Program-made: the position numbers and the translations under genes | In this document: in pieces, positions 38,161 to 50,520 of the stretch | Layout of the letters: each line of letters begins with the position of its first letter | Position numbering within the stretch: position 1 is the first letter of the stretch | Origin: Panorpa germanica | Lineage: Eukaryota > Arthropoda > Insecta > Mecoptera > Panorpidae | Direction: 5' to 3' | Assembly (NCBI GenBank): GCA_963678705.1 | Contig: OY783211.1 | Coordinates: forward strand, 10,740,603 to 10,804,602 | DNA: 64,000 bases | Notes under the pieces: model-generated | What the model saw: only the letters and a program-made list of their open reading frames with translations | What the model was told of the DNA's origin: nothing | The model's database searches: none

Positions 38161-40527
38161 ATATTTCTTAAAATCATTAACGTGAACTTGCTTTTCTCAA
38201 AACTAGATTTAGTATTATATTTCACGGTTACAGCTAAGGGTAGTCGCTTTACTTTCACGATATTTACACTTTTGTTTTCCAAATAAAGCAACGGTGTAAC
38301 AAAACATAGAACGTAAGCTGTTATGACCTTGTTTCTTTTAACCCCGTATTTTCCAACATTTAATTTAATTAGTTAAAATAAGCTTTTTCGAAACCGGATT
38401 GTTTAGCTTTATTCAGTCTTTCTGAAATTAAATAAATACTTCAGATTAATCAACTATATTAAAAATTTATTGATTGAAGTTATTATGGATGGATTGAGAA
38501 TTAAAATGATATGTTGGGTAAACATAAAGCGGTGAAAATTCAAACAATTTTTATTATTAAATAACAAGTATATTTTCTATTGTCGTCTCTTTCGTATTTA
38601 TATACTTAGAGAGGGAAAGTAATAGAGATATTTTAATTCGTACATATACCTCATAATCTACGTAAACATTTTAAATCTTTATCTTTTAAAATTTGTATAT
38701 TTTTATTAAAGCATTGAACATTATTTTGTTGTTTCAATAGCTGCTGCTTATTTTGTATCCCTATCCCATTGCTGATTCGTTTTTCCATTTTAAATTGTCA
38801 CCATACAACTAACTATGAATGGGTTCAATGTAAATTGCTTATGACATTAGTGTTTACCAATGTTAGCAGGAAATATGAGCAAATTTCTGAATATTTTGTT
38901 TTTAGCTTCCACGCGAAATCTATTATATCTAATTGCAATTATCATCATTGACATATCTTAAATTACCTTTTATTCAGGTCTCAAGTTAAATCACTTGCAT
39001 CTAGTAAACGTTACCTCTCTGTAAAGCGCCGAAATTTTGGTTAAATCTTCTTTGAATATGTACATGGTAAACATAAAACATGAATATCATCTCAACTACA
39101 TCTAACATTATACCTAGTAAAATTGAATCCTGGAAGACATGCTCTTAAAATTATTTATTTCTTGAAAAGATCTGCTTAAGTAGATTTATTTTACTAAATG
39201 CAATAAATGTATCACCAAATATTGTATATTAGGTAACATTATTTACGTAAAACTTTTTCTTATTTACATAAAATACTCTTTCTATTCAATGAAGCTTGAA
39301 AACATTTTTTAATTACTTTTAAGTTAACCCTTCTGAAAATATCTTCGTTAACAAGCACAGTAACAGGTGTGTAAACTTGATAGATAAAAATCATAACACG
39401 TATTCCTAATATCATAAACACTATTCAATCGCAGTTTAAGTGTAGTTAGAAAACTAAATTAAAAAAAGTTAGTAATTTGCTAATTTCGAAAATGAACTAA
39501 TTAAAGTTGCTGAAGTGTATATTCAAAACCACTGAATCGGTCTATAATTTAATTTAAATTTATAACTGTAACTTATATAAATATCTTCATTGCTATATCT
39601 CTCTTCTCAACAATGTCATTTCCACAAAATGTACGAATATAATATACCAAGAAATAAATCAAATGAATACGACCTAGTTTATTAACAATAACAGTACTAG
39701 AGATTCATCGTTTAAACTTTGAATTACCTGAACCTCCTTATGAACCCAACGACTCATTTCGTTACCTTTCTTTCCCTCTCTCCTCCTCTCAGCTCCCTCC
39801 TTTCATTTTCTACTCTTTACACAATATTCAACTTACTTAGTCACATAAATTCGCTCTTACGCATCATATTAGCAGCTAACAAAGTTTCTTTGATTAAAGT
39901 TAATTCAATCCGATAGTGATGCTTATTAACAGGTTCTCCTTACACCATTTTACACCTCCTCCTCTCTCCGAGCGCTCCCTCTCTACTTCTCTTCACAGCA
40001 CATGACTTTGTATTTAATAGTTCCAATATTACTACAACTAATTCAAATATACAACAACGAAATTTAATTAGGATTAGTGCTATCTCATTTAGTTGAATAA
40101 ACTATAATAGTATAGAGAAGGACAGAATGAGATAGATATATGTAGTAAACTTGAGATATAAGCTGATTATTAAGTTCATGTAACTTGACGTTCAAATTTA
40201 AACCAGGTGGTGGAAACGCCGGATACAATGTTGTATTATATATATAAATGGATTTTTTAATATTTTCTGGAAATAGCAAGTCAGAATGAAGGGCACTTAC
40301 ATTTATTGAAATATCTGTTTACTCAGAATGACTTTGTAAGTGTGTTCATTAATCTTTATATTTTGTTTTATATAAAAATGCTCTACATACCGTCCAAAAT
40401 GCTATATTTAGTACCACCAACTCATAAAAAAATAAAATGTGACAAATAAATGTTCCAAAAAATGTTTTATTTGAGAGTGAAGTAATTGGTAGTAGAATTT
40501 TCTAACTTACTTAACCTTTTTTAGGGT
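38161..40527. other. No gene seen
   Basis: AT-rich. A pyrimidine-rich patch at 39760-39800 and 39950-40000 produces a chance 65-codon frame. Confidence 0.5.
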
Positions 40528-40927
40528 ACACTGTTAAAAAAATCCCAAATTTAATAGACAAATGCGTATTAAAATTAACAACCGGTTACTAATTTTTTTA
40601 AGATAGATTTTGGTCTGAATTTGAAATGTAATGAAAATTATTATATAGTCCAAATCAGAATAGTTCCGCGGCGACTTATACTTAAAAGAGGTTATAACAG
40701 CGGTATAAATCTATAATACGATAATGAATTTTGTCTTATACATTATAGAAAAATAATTGAGTCAGAGCTTTTTAGTTATATCGGCAGTGTATACCCTACA
40801 ACTTGTTTTAAGTATGAGTCACCGCCGAACTCTCGTAATTTGAACTATACCTGTTTTTTTTAATACAAGGTTTTAAAATATGCTTTAGAATTTGCTCTAA
40901 AATTTATACAGTTCTTTTGAAAGTGAT
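40528..40927. mobile_element. ACACTGTTAAAAA repeat, interrupted by a MITE
   Basis: The left part (ACACTGTTAAAAAAATCCC, AGACAAATGCGTATTAAAAT, GGTCTGAATTTGAAA) and right part (TTTTTTTAATACAAGG, AATATGCTTTAGAA, TCTAAAATTTATACAG) match the copy at 58870-59467. The two halves are separated by the TATAGTTCAAATT MITE at 40644-40849. The ends ACACTG.TAAAAA and the reverse complement of the right end (ACACTCTTAT in the 55.7-kb copy) suggest a DNA transposon. Confidence 0.65.
40644..40849. mobile_element. TATAGTTCAAATT MITE, nested, with TA duplication
   Basis: The element TAGTCCAAATC...TTTGAACTA (40646-40847) has inverted termini including GCGGCGACTTATACTTAAAA against GGCGGTGACTCATACTTAAA. It is flanked by TA on both sides. 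The sister copy of the host repeat at 59.37 kb reads AAAATGAATATACCTG where this copy reads AAAATTATTATA, the MITE, then TACCTG. That is an empty site with one TA, direct evidence for TA target duplication as in Tc1/mariner elements. Confidence 0.85.
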
Positions 40928-41077
40928 AGTTTAAACAATTAAAAAATAATAAACTTAAATAATTAATTTTAAAGAATTTAGTTATGTTATTATTGCACCA
41001 AAAAGCGAATCTAGATTTTTTAACACAAAAGGTGTAATTTCTTAAGACAATATAGTTATAGTAGGAAATTTAATTTA

Positions 41078-41125
41078 TTTATTGTTGGTCTATTTCTGAT
41101 GCTGAGTCCTCTCTCAGACTTTATC
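41078..41125 (-). mobile_element. SINE 3' tail fragment
   Basis: TTGTTGGTCTATTTCTGATG and CTGAGTCCTCTCTC match the inverted tail of the SINE family. The rest is absent. Confidence 0.45.
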
Positions 41126-41733
41126 GACTTTATTGACTTTATCAATGAATCAAATTTAATCTCTATATATTTTAAATACCCATGCTCGTATTTATAGATT
41201 ACAAAGTATATATTGCAAATATTTATAAATGTATATAAAATGAATTTTACCTTTTATCCAATTTCATTTGAAATATATATCAAAATTTGATATTCATATA
41301 TTTTGCTGCTGTTTTGATGTTTAAAGCTCCTGTTTGTGTTCTTGTATAAGTTTAAATATTAGATCACTTTATCGAAGTAAATGTAAACAAAGATCTGCCA
41401 CCAGCTAAATACACACCCTTAAAAATATGACACCGTAACCTACCTAAGTGTTTTGTAAATATTTATATACTGTCTTATATATTGTATAATTACTCCCACT
41501 CTAGAATATAATACTCTCTAAAAGCAATGTACGAGTGAGTATATTATGCGTCATCCGAACCAGTGTGACGCCAACATGCGACATCCTACATTTGTTGGAA
41601 GAATATTGTGCAGCACGTCCACGCATTGTCGGTACTACGTAATCACTCAGACAGTTTGATATATTTGTAAAATAAAAGTCAGGTGAATCCTTTATATTTA
41701 GATCTGGGTTTACAAAAGAGGTATCATATCATA

Positions 41734-42202
41734 TCACTCAATAAATTCGTAGCATGACATATAGATTAATAAATCCATATGATTTTTAGATAGTACCAAC
41801 CTTCGAACGATATGTATCAAAATTTTGTAACATTTAGATCAGTAGTTTAGCTGTAGTGGTTTTAGTGAAGCTACTTTTGAAATTTTTAAAACAATGTAAA
41901 AATCTTAATTTCGTGTGTTGATAAAGCATTGCTTCCTAATGGGAAAAAGGAACATTCAAGAAAGGACTGGCTTGACAAATGTTATTCGGACTACGGTATT
42001 TTTACCCATTAAATGGCAAGGATTTATCAACATACGAAATTTAATTGTTCATTATTTTAGAAATTATAAAAGTAGAGTTACTAAAACTACTGTACCTAAT
42101 AGTCAGAATATCATGAAATTTTGACACATATTGCCTGAAGGTTGATACATAGATTTGTCAATACTGGCGCTATCTATGTCATCCTACGAACTTATTGAGT
42201 GA
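41734..42202. mobile_element. Palindromic mariner derivative (duplicated 5' end)
   Basis: The left half holds a mariner leader and then a frame reading VLIKHCFLMGKRNIQERTGL, the transposase N-terminus also seen at 19.7 kb. The right half is the same leader inverted: from TTTATCAACATACGAAATTT through CATGAAATTTTGACACATAT to TTATTGAGTGA, mirroring TCACTCAATAA at 41734. Arms are about 195 bp with moderate divergence. The right arm copies the 5' side, start-codon region included, not a mariner 3' side. The transposase body is missing. Confidence 0.7.
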
Positions 42203-42211
42203 TTTGGTAAT

Positions 42212-42330
42212 TTATTTATTTAATTTATTCAAGCCTCAGTCTCATATACCATGTATGATAATGCATATGCAAATAATACCCACCAGAAATTGGTCAGGCA
42301 GAATATAATAAAAATACTCTGATGTTAGTA
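42212..42330. repeat. Dispersed repeat, copy 1 of 2
   Basis: TTATTTAATTTATTCAAG, CTCAGTCTCATATACCATG, TATGATAATGCATATGCAAA and AATACTCTGATG recur in order at 45000-45130 with substitutions. It starts just outside the palindromic mariner. Family unknown, possibly the tail of a second SINE or LINE. Confidence 0.5.
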
Positions 42331-43149
42331 CACTCATAGCGAAGAAATGTTAACTTCGATGTAATGTTCGACTGGTTTGGACGACGTATCATATTATAGC
42401 TTGAATTACATAACATATTTTTTTAGTAAGGATCTTACGTTTCGAGCTTGATTGCAATCAACAAAATAGAACCAGAGACGGTTTAGTTCGTTACATTCCA
42501 TTGATGCGAATAAAACAAGTGTTGAACACAAAGAAAACACAATGGTGTATGGTGGTGATACATAGCGTAAGGCTGGCTGCTCTAGTGAACTGTAACTTAC
42601 GGGCATACTCGTAGATCATGTTGCAGACTGCCTCGGAGATGTTTTGTTGGGTGGGGGGTGGGGTAGGTTGCACAATTAGAGAATAAGCGATGTGTTACCT
42701 TGAACATAAAAACCTTTCCTTGCCTTTAATAGAGAAACTGTTTACTTTACTTACAATTACTGTGTAAATTTTAAAGTAAGAACTTCATTCTAATTTACGA
42801 CTTTTTTAACATGCTTTTAGCATTCGTTTACTTGTGTCATTTGTGTTCATATAGAAAATGTTGGTCATTGGGTTAGTCTGTTGGTCTAATTCTGCTGTTA
42901 TATGAAACTTCTGTGATTGAAAGTTGTGATTAACAATAAAAGTATTTGTAATGTAAGACATCTTTTTAAACTTTAAAAAATCTAAATCTAACTGACAGTT
43001 ATTGCACTTTTTAGGTTATAGCACAAAATCACTATCTGTATCAATCTTAGCACAACACGCAAAATCATGTATTTCTTAACGTTATATTTTTTACCTAAAG
43101 TTACGTTTTGTTATTTTCATAAATTTATGTAGATAGATAACTTTTTCAT
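42331..43149. other. No gene seen; G-rich tract
   Basis: Overlapping minus frames of 60-66 codons at 42406-42673 match nothing known. GGGTGGGGGGTGGGG near 42650-42665 could form a G-quadruplex on the + strand. Confidence 0.45.
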
Positions 43150-43332
43150 GTAAGACATAACTTCTTCTTCAGTGCACGACCACAGACAACGATTAACTGG
43201 AAAGAAATTCAATCAATTTACGAAAACACTCGCTTATTCGATTGCAATGTTATAACAAAACTTTAACCGACCGACTACTTTTCGAGTTCTGCTAGCACAA
43301 ACATAGGCAGTCTGAATTTTTATATATAAAGA
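43150..43332 (-). mobile_element. Helitron 5' end fragment
   Basis: On the minus strand from 43332 it reads A|TCTTTATATATAAAAATTC, followed by AGACTGCCTATGTTTGTGC and GCAGAACTCGAAAAG. This is the TC start, TATATATAAAA stretch and AGAACTCGA..A block typical of Helitron 5' ends, again after an A. No CTAG terminus was found within reach, so it is truncated; the inner limit is approximate. Confidence 0.5.
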
Positions 43333-44999
43333 TAAACATTAAATATATATAACCTTAATCAGTTGTATGCAATAAGTTACCTTTTATAACAACGCACTTT
43401 TATTATTAAGTCATGTATATAGTTTATTGCGTAATTTAAAAAATGTCGCCTTTAATTTGAAATCAAGTTTCAAGTTTCTAGAAATTGAAGTCAATAGAAA
43501 TTTAATTGTACCCAGGCAATTTCTTAAGTATTTTTGTGTAAGAAGCTTTGTATTGTAAGTAAAATCGTTTACGTACCAAGTGATTTTTGATCAGTGCAGT
43601 GGTATTTTTTATCATTTTTTAAAGGTACGCAATAACATTTCATATAATTTATTACGACAGTACAGATCTCGTAACATTTGACTCAGCCCCTACAGCAACG
43701 CAACGTTTTAACAAATATACATGTTTTAATCTTAACAAGAATTTAACATTGCAATATCTTCGGTTGACGGTTGGTTCATGATAGCACAGCTGAACGAACT
43801 TAGCCAACTTCTCCCAACTCCTTGCCCTGTTTCGGATGATTTATTTGAAAAACACCCATAAAACTTTCAGTTTGTTTTGCTCTTTATCGTATAATATTTA
43901 TATTTCATATAAAATAATGTAAATAATGAGTAAAACGTTGGGTGCAAAAGTGTTAGATCAGAAAATGTCGGTTTCATGGAAAATAAATAAAGAATGACCA
44001 TACCAAAAAACAAGAAGAACCCTCCTCTATATAACAGTAACAAAATCTCCAAAAACCCCAACTCTCATTTAGCGAGATGGAAAACTGAAGCAAAAGGACG
44101 CATAAAAGGTCAGCATTTAATATTTATGCTGAGGATTGGTTAAATATTCATAGAAGTATTTTAATTGCTTGAGTTAATTGCAGGATTTTATTTGTGTTTT
44201 AAATATTTAGTAAGGTATGCCTTGTGGTAGTTGTAATGAAGTTTCGTATTCGAAATTTTAAACTTGTAATTTGAGGTTATGAGATGTGTTGTAAAGATTG
44301 AGGTTAAATTGTTGTAACCTTTCGTGTGACCCGAAATAAAATGAAATGAAACGCGAAATGTTGCTAATTACGTAAATATAATGCGTTGTTAACATTAGTG
44401 CGACATCAATGTTTTGTTGGAAGAGATTCTACAACGTGTCCAGGTCCACGCTGAAGTAATATGTTACTTAATACATTGGGATACGAAGTTTGTTGGGACT
44501 ACTATTTAATCAAAAAATTTAGTATGTTAAAAAAATGTAATGAATTAAATATTTGTATTGTATTTATTAATTTAACATCTCTGCTTTAGGCATTACATTC
44601 TTCTGCATTAAATTTGCTGACTATATTTCATTTTTAGAGTTAAAGTATTTTAAATTTTTGTTACTACATATCAAGCTTTATCTCCATTGCCTCTTTATTT
44701 CCCTTCGCTTACTTCTAAGTTCTGTCATTCATCTTATTCCTTCCTTTTTCACTTGAAAAATATCTATATCATAGTCTACTTCACTTTTCTACTTTTCCCG
44801 ACACCTATTTTTAATGTGCCCTAATTTTTCCACTTCCTTTCCACACATCTCTGCCGTATTTTCTCTTTCTCTGTACTCCAATATCTACTTCCTCTTCCTT
44901 CATTCACTCCATTAAATCTCGCGATCATATAATAAATTGACTAATAAACGTCAGATGAATTTATTAACATTTGTATCTGGTATACAACAGAAATACAAT
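43333..44999. other. No gene seen
   Basis: AT-rich with a pyrimidine-rich patch at 44680-44930. The 64-codon minus frame at 43867-44061 is hydrophobic and probably accidental. Confidence 0.5.
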
Positions 45000-45130
45000 G
45001 TTTTATTTAATTAATTTTTTCAAATCTCAGTTGCATGTACTATGTCCGATAACGCAAACTTAAATAATTCGTTTCTTCAAGTCTACAAAGGGTTAAGCTT
45101 CCATATAGTAACAATACTCTGATGCCTCGT
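45000..45130. repeat. Dispersed repeat, copy 2 of 2
   Basis: TTATTTAATTAATTTTTTCA, CTCAGTTGCATGTACTATG, CCGATAACGCAAACTTAAA and AATACTCTGATGCC align with 42212-42330. Confidence 0.5.
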
Positions 45131-48016
45131 ACAATTTTAAAGATTGCATATATTTATTTATATGAATGTCGTGTTGGTTTGAAACATAAAAGTTCAACAA
45201 ATTTACACTCGTGTCTAGAAACGTCAGCTTTTGAATAATACTATATAATCGTTAGACGAGTCATGTAAGGCACGTTGTAATTCGAGAAACATAGTGTATT
45301 TTTAGGCTGAATATTCATACATTATTATTAAATCATATGGTCAGAAATATATAATACACAAATATTAATAAACGATACTCAACTAATAGGAAATCACAAA
45401 ATAAAACTCTATTTATAAGTGCACTTCTGTGGAGAAGAAAATGCTCAAAAAGAAATAAAATAATAAAAGTACTACAATAACACCAATGAGTCAAACTGCA
45501 AAAAAAGTGAAGCCGCTAAAAAGTGCCACCATGTGGCCAGAAATCCAGCAGCACTTAAAAAGCTTGTGGTATATAAAAAGTAATATACAAGTAAGAAAAG
45601 GATGGATATACTACTACACCCAAGGTAAGTAGAAATAAGATGGAGATATAATGAAAACATTGCAATAAAAACATGAGTGAAAGAGTAAGATGATATATAT
45701 TCATATTGTGCTACGAAGATTTATATACTCTTTTTTGTTTGTAGATAAATAAATTGTATATATGAGAAAGACAGGTGTCTGAAGTGGATGATGAACTATA
45801 TGCAGAATGTAAGAATGAAAGAGACAAAACATATTCAAGTGGTTTAAGATGAAATATAAAGAAAAAGATGAAAAATGAAATAAGATTAATAACAACAATT
45901 TATTACACAATATGTACGATTTTTGCAAAATTAAAACTTTTAAGTTCTCTTGTTGATTACTTCATTTTGTTTTTGATAATTCTTGTTTTAAACAAAGACT
46001 TAAACTGAAATGTTTGCGTTCTTTTTTTGCTTTTATGAACAAAGAAGATTTTATTTCTTATTTCTAATCCAAGAGGCAAGAACTCTAAATATCTTGAAAA
46101 CAATATTGCACTATATATAACATAATATTATTTACCTCTCAAATATTAATATAACAATTTCACCATTTTCACACAAACTTTTTAAATTTAATTAAATACC
46201 TGATCTTACACCCTTATACTCAAGAATAAATACTCCACCCCTGTAAGCTTTTTTGATTACTGCACGAATTTACCTTGACCGAACCAAAAAGATAAGGTAA
46301 TAAAGCACATATAAGGGTAATAAAGTAGAAAAGGTACGGCACTGCCATCCCTAGCATCCCTGGCATCCCTAGCATCCCCAATCTTCCACTAAACCGTCAC
46401 GATTGAATGGAAGAGATTACATGAATATATAAAAATACGTAATAAGTCTGGAAAAGATTTTTACCAACGGATTGGTGTAATGAATTATCGTTATAAATAT
46501 TCAAAAGCTTTTATGTATAATACAGTAGTGGTGTTATAATGGTAGTCACTATATCAGGCGTTATGAATACCTTCCATTCTTTAATAATAATGTACATTTT
46601 AAATCTCACACAAAGAGCATTATAATTTACACCATTGTAAATTATTTAAAGGTACACTTTTTATCAAAAATGCTTTAATAGGGTTATTTTAATAAGTTTT
46701 GCAGTAGATATATAAAATATTTTACCCATTATTAGACTCATCAATGTCAATCTAGGAAAGAAAGTTGAATTATACCTACCCTACCTATACCTTCATATGA
46801 ATATATTTAATTAATTGTTATAAAATAAGCTTTTATTTATTTTAAATGCAATAAATAATCAATATAATAAGAAGATTAAGAAAGTGAACGTATTATATAG
46901 TTTAGTAATCAAGATGTGAAATGTAATTGATAATAATAAAGAAAATTTTATTGGAAGAATTCTTTCGCATTAGTTTAATTTATCATAAGATAAAGCTGAA
47001 ACTAAACTAAAGCTGACTTTAATGTTTATTAATACACTACTGATTCGCAGTCAATAAAAGGGTATATTACATATTTGTATCATTTTCCCCATACACCATA
47101 TTATGAATACGAACTGCAGATATTTTTGATAGAGGTGATAAACATTAAAGTAGAAACTTTACCTCAAGGTAAAGTGTGTTTATCCGAAACAATGTCTGAA
47201 AAAGTGTGAGATCACTTGAATTTCTTTTACCCGAAACATTCTTGAAATGAACAAACATTTCCTTATACATTTAAGACGACACATCACGTAATTCGTTGAC
47301 AGATTTAATAAAATAAAACGAATTTCACAAAATACAGATTTCTCAGACGAGTGTCTTCAGGTGCTAACAGATGTCAGTCGGCGTTACAGCAGAACAACTT
47401 TACAATCCCTTTCTTTTGACAGAATTGATTCAGACAGACGAAATATCTAATTCATGAATATAACCTTTGTAAAATTCGCTTTTTAAATTTCAAAAACTTT
47501 CTTTCAGAGAAAACTTTATTGTGATTTAACACCTTGAATTCAAAAATGGAAGAATAATAAAATAAATGCTTTTTTTCATTCATGCTTATTCATTTATGAA
47601 ATCAAATAGCATGTAGAGATATTGTTATAAAAATTTCTTTGATACTGTTACTTAGAAATAAGTTAATCTTAAAAAGAATAAAGAAGATTTTCTTGGAATA
47701 AATCTTCCGTGCGATGGAAATGTACTGTTTAACTATGTAACAGGGTACAGTTCATTTAATTTACAACCACATTTTGTACTTCGAAATACAAGAGAATATA
47801 TTATACTCATAAATTTGCTTGATAATCTTAAAAGGATGAAGCCTGCTGAAATAAAGTTGATGAAAAACATTAATTATTTTAAAATAATCTTTTACATTTT
47901 GACTAATTTTCAATGACAAATGTCTCTCGGTTATTATATGGTAGCTACTTAGACGCTGACCATGAAATGACTAATGATATGATGACTGTCAGATATTGAC
48001 TAGTAATGATTACTAG
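45131..48016. other. No gene recognised; one minisatellite
   Basis: 45484-45570 (+) is briefly protein-like (KKVKPLKSATMWPEIQQHLK) but unidentifiable. The minus frames at 45472-45660 and 45701-45928 are its AT-rich shadows. The decamer repeat at 46345-46380 is listed separately. Confidence 0.45.
46345..46380. repeat. 10-bp tandem repeat, about 3.7 units
   Basis: CATCCCTAGC, CATCCCTGGC, CATCCCTAGC, then CATCCCCA. Confidence 0.92.
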
Positions 48017-48188
48017 TTTTTCAACAAGAGCGGTTATTCTGTGGATGTTTCAACAAGAGCGAGTTTTAAAAACGCAATATTCCGTTAAATTTTTAATAGT
48101 TTTATTTTAACCCAAAGTACAAAATCTGAGGTTAGTAATGAAACACAATATCTACCAAAATGACCGCTCTTTTTGGAAAGACCCTATA
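48017..48188. mobile_element. AACAAGAGCGG inverted-repeat element, copy 1
   Basis: The left end TTTTCAACAAGAGCGGTTAT and the reverse-complemented right end CTTTCCAAAAAGAGCGGTCA, with TAGGGT outside it, pair over about 30 bp. AACAAGAGCG is repeated once internally at 48052. The interior (reverse complement: GTGTTTCATTACTAACCTCA, GGTTAAAATAAAAC) recurs at 54682-54887. A perfect 19-nt palindrome, ACTAGTAATGATTACTAGT, sits at its left edge (47999-48017). Confidence 0.65.
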
Positions 48189-50089
48189 TTTATTGATAAA
48201 TTTAGCTGTCAAGACCTCAAAAGTTCATTTATTTGTTATTAATTCACAATATTATATTAAGACTCCAGCTTAACCAGTAGAGGTTTTTGGCACTAGTTCT
48301 ACAACCAGATTATTATAGAGGAGGCTATGTAGTAGCTTATTGGATGAAATCTAAATAGGTGTGGCGTAATGCATTTTGCGTCTGAAACTTTCGCATAAGT
48401 TTCCGATCAGAAACATTGTCGAAATGATCACGATTTTTTTTGTTGTTGTCCGGAAGTCACCCTATATCGCCCTGAATTCAGATAAGGTCATATCAGAGAA
48501 TACCGTACACGCTCCTGATCCATATTGTTTGTAAGGAAGTGGTATAGACTCCAAACCAACCGCTCCCTTCTCCTTTAATGTTTTCAAGGAAGCTAGAATG
48601 TGTTGAAGTTGCCGCTCGGATAAAGATTGCTTGGCTTACAATTAGCAGCATCTATTTAGATAATGAAATTGGACTGTGGTAATTTATTTGGTTAAATAAT
48701 CACGTAAACCGTCCTAAATATGAACCTAATATCATTTATACAACCTTTACAAATTTTTATTATTTATTATTCTCTGTACTACTTCAAAGAAAACGAAAAG
48801 CTATTTAGAAGATCAGAGTTTTATTCTAAATTCTGTAAATACAGAGAATATGTATATATATGTATACATAACCTTTCAGGCATGTTAGTTAAATATAGAA
48901 AAAGAAAAATATATGAAATATATTTTCCGACGAAACACATAGCAACGAGATTCGACTGTCTTAAAAAACCAGCAGCAAAACTCGTTCCGGTATTCTTCCA
49001 AGGCCGCAGAGAGTATAGATACTTCCTTTCCGGCACAGCACTCCAGCATCACAACAGCGAGTTTGCATATAAATTTTCGTTAAACGTCGAACTCTAGAAA
49101 ATCATTTTTTTTTCTTGATAAATAATATTTTAATCCAGAGACATGATTTAAAAGAATACTTCGATTCCATTCTGTCTTTATTCAGGATGAATAAGTGGAT
49201 GACATATTTTTATTATGTATAAATATATTTTCCAGTCGGTCAGACAGGGATCTGTAATCTATATGATAAATATTATGTCAAACATGATTTAGCGCTGAAG
49301 AGTATTGAAGGAAACTCGATGGGTATTTTACATAAATTAAGACATAAATAATCCCGTTCTTTGTTAGATAAATAAACTTTGAATAATTAAACTGAATTAA
49401 TTACGTTATAAGTTGAGGATTTCAACACTTTTAAATTACTTAAAAAAACGGTTTTAATGGAAAAGAAATACAAATGAGAGATGCAATTAGTTTATTTTCT
49501 ATAAGTAGTAGTTACTGGTTCGTAATCAAACGTGGTAACCAGCCTCAGATTAAGAATAAAAAAGGAATTACAAAGAAAAACGTATGATTTTTAAGTTCTC
49601 TAAACTTTTGCTATGAACAATACAAACACTAGGGTCCAACAGAGCTGTGTTGGCCACCACTGCTATCATAAGTTTTAGAAAACATGGAATTTCAAATAAC
49701 ACGGCCGTAACAGATTCAATGTACTCTTACTACAGTGTCAGTACTAGCAACTCCGCTTCTAAACAACCTAACAATTTGTTGATATCGTGTTATTTTGAGT
49801 ACATGACATAGTAGTTTCTTTGGTGGAATAAAGTTTGCTATGGGCGCCGAACCATTTCCTATTCTATTCTCTTGCCTATCTCGTGTATTTGAATGTTATA
49901 GGTTTACAAAAGCGGGCGTATTCTGTAATACTTTATAGTTTCTAATTTAAGCAACATATAACAAGTATAAGTGTATGTATTTTGTCAATATATATGTATT
50001 CTATTTTTAATTATATTAATAAATTTTACCCTAGACTAGAACCCAAGAAAGTTGACCAGACTAGAATCCTATCAGGTTCTCGAATAGAA
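48189..50089. other. No gene recognised, one unidentified frame
   Basis: Contains the 125-codon frame at 48720-49097, described separately. The rest is AT-rich with no paired repeats. The last 50 bp begin a degenerate ~47-bp tandem repeat interrupted by a LINE insertion. Confidence 0.45.
48720..49097 (+). other. Unidentified 125-codon open frame
   Basis: The frame starts at an ATG, has a hydrophobic Tyr/Phe-rich N-terminal third, then a basic stretch (KYRKRKIYEIYF) and a C-terminal part with ordinary composition (LKKPAAKLVPVFFQGRREYR). I recognise no domain. The last 130 bp are GC-richer than the surroundings. A 71-codon minus frame at 48821-49036 overlaps it. There is no clear splice signal at its edges, and chance is the more likely explanation. 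Confidence 0.2.
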
Positions 50090-50384
50090 CCCTATAATGT
50101 TTTTTTTTTTTTAATATAGTTTCTCGGGCTTCCTAGGCACATAGCCATTTATCGCCCCTAATATTGTTCTGCTTCTTCTTATACGTTATATCCAGACAAC
50201 AAGAATGATCTATTCATGGCTACTGCAGTTCTAAATTTCGGTTTCTCAATCAAAAAGGGGGTGTTAACAGGAAGCGTCTGCGAAGTCAGTAGCACCGCCC
50301 TTTGGAGTCCATTTCTTGCCATTGCTGTATTTTTACATTGCCACAGAATGTGGTCAGGATCTGCCTCCTCTTCCCTATAATGTT
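50090..50384 (-). mobile_element. 5'-truncated LINE 3' end with 12-bp target duplication
   Basis: CCCTATAATGTT flanks the insert exactly (50090-50101 and 50373-50384). On the minus strand the insert begins EEEADPDHILWQCKNTAMAR and runs open for about 65 codons to a stop, then a short 3' UTR, CCTAGGAAGCCCG and a poly-A (T-run at 50101-50112). The DPDHILWQC motif resembles the Cys/His-containing C-terminus after the RNase H region in insect LINE ORF2 proteins. The perfect duplication implies a fairly recent insertion. Confidence 0.8.
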
Positions 50385-50520
50385 GCTGACTAAAACTCTA
50401 TCAGGTTTTCCCGGCAAATCCCACGTAAGGCAGGCGCAGCTTTTTTCTTACTAAAAGCTTATCGCTGTTATTACATTATCCTTATTATAATCCTCCAGTG
50501 TGAAATTATGCTCAGAATGT

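Noticed and set aside
42645-42668. G-rich tract as a regulatory G-quadruplex
   Set aside because: Runs are adjacent with single-base loops and there is no gene context; noted only in the block description.
41570-44460. Similar segments TTTGTTGGAAGAATATTG (41.6 kb) and TTTTGTTGGAAGAGATTC (44.4 kb) with CGTCCACG-like words
   Set aside because: Similarity covers about 60 bp with gaps and could be chance; no ends or motif identify a family.
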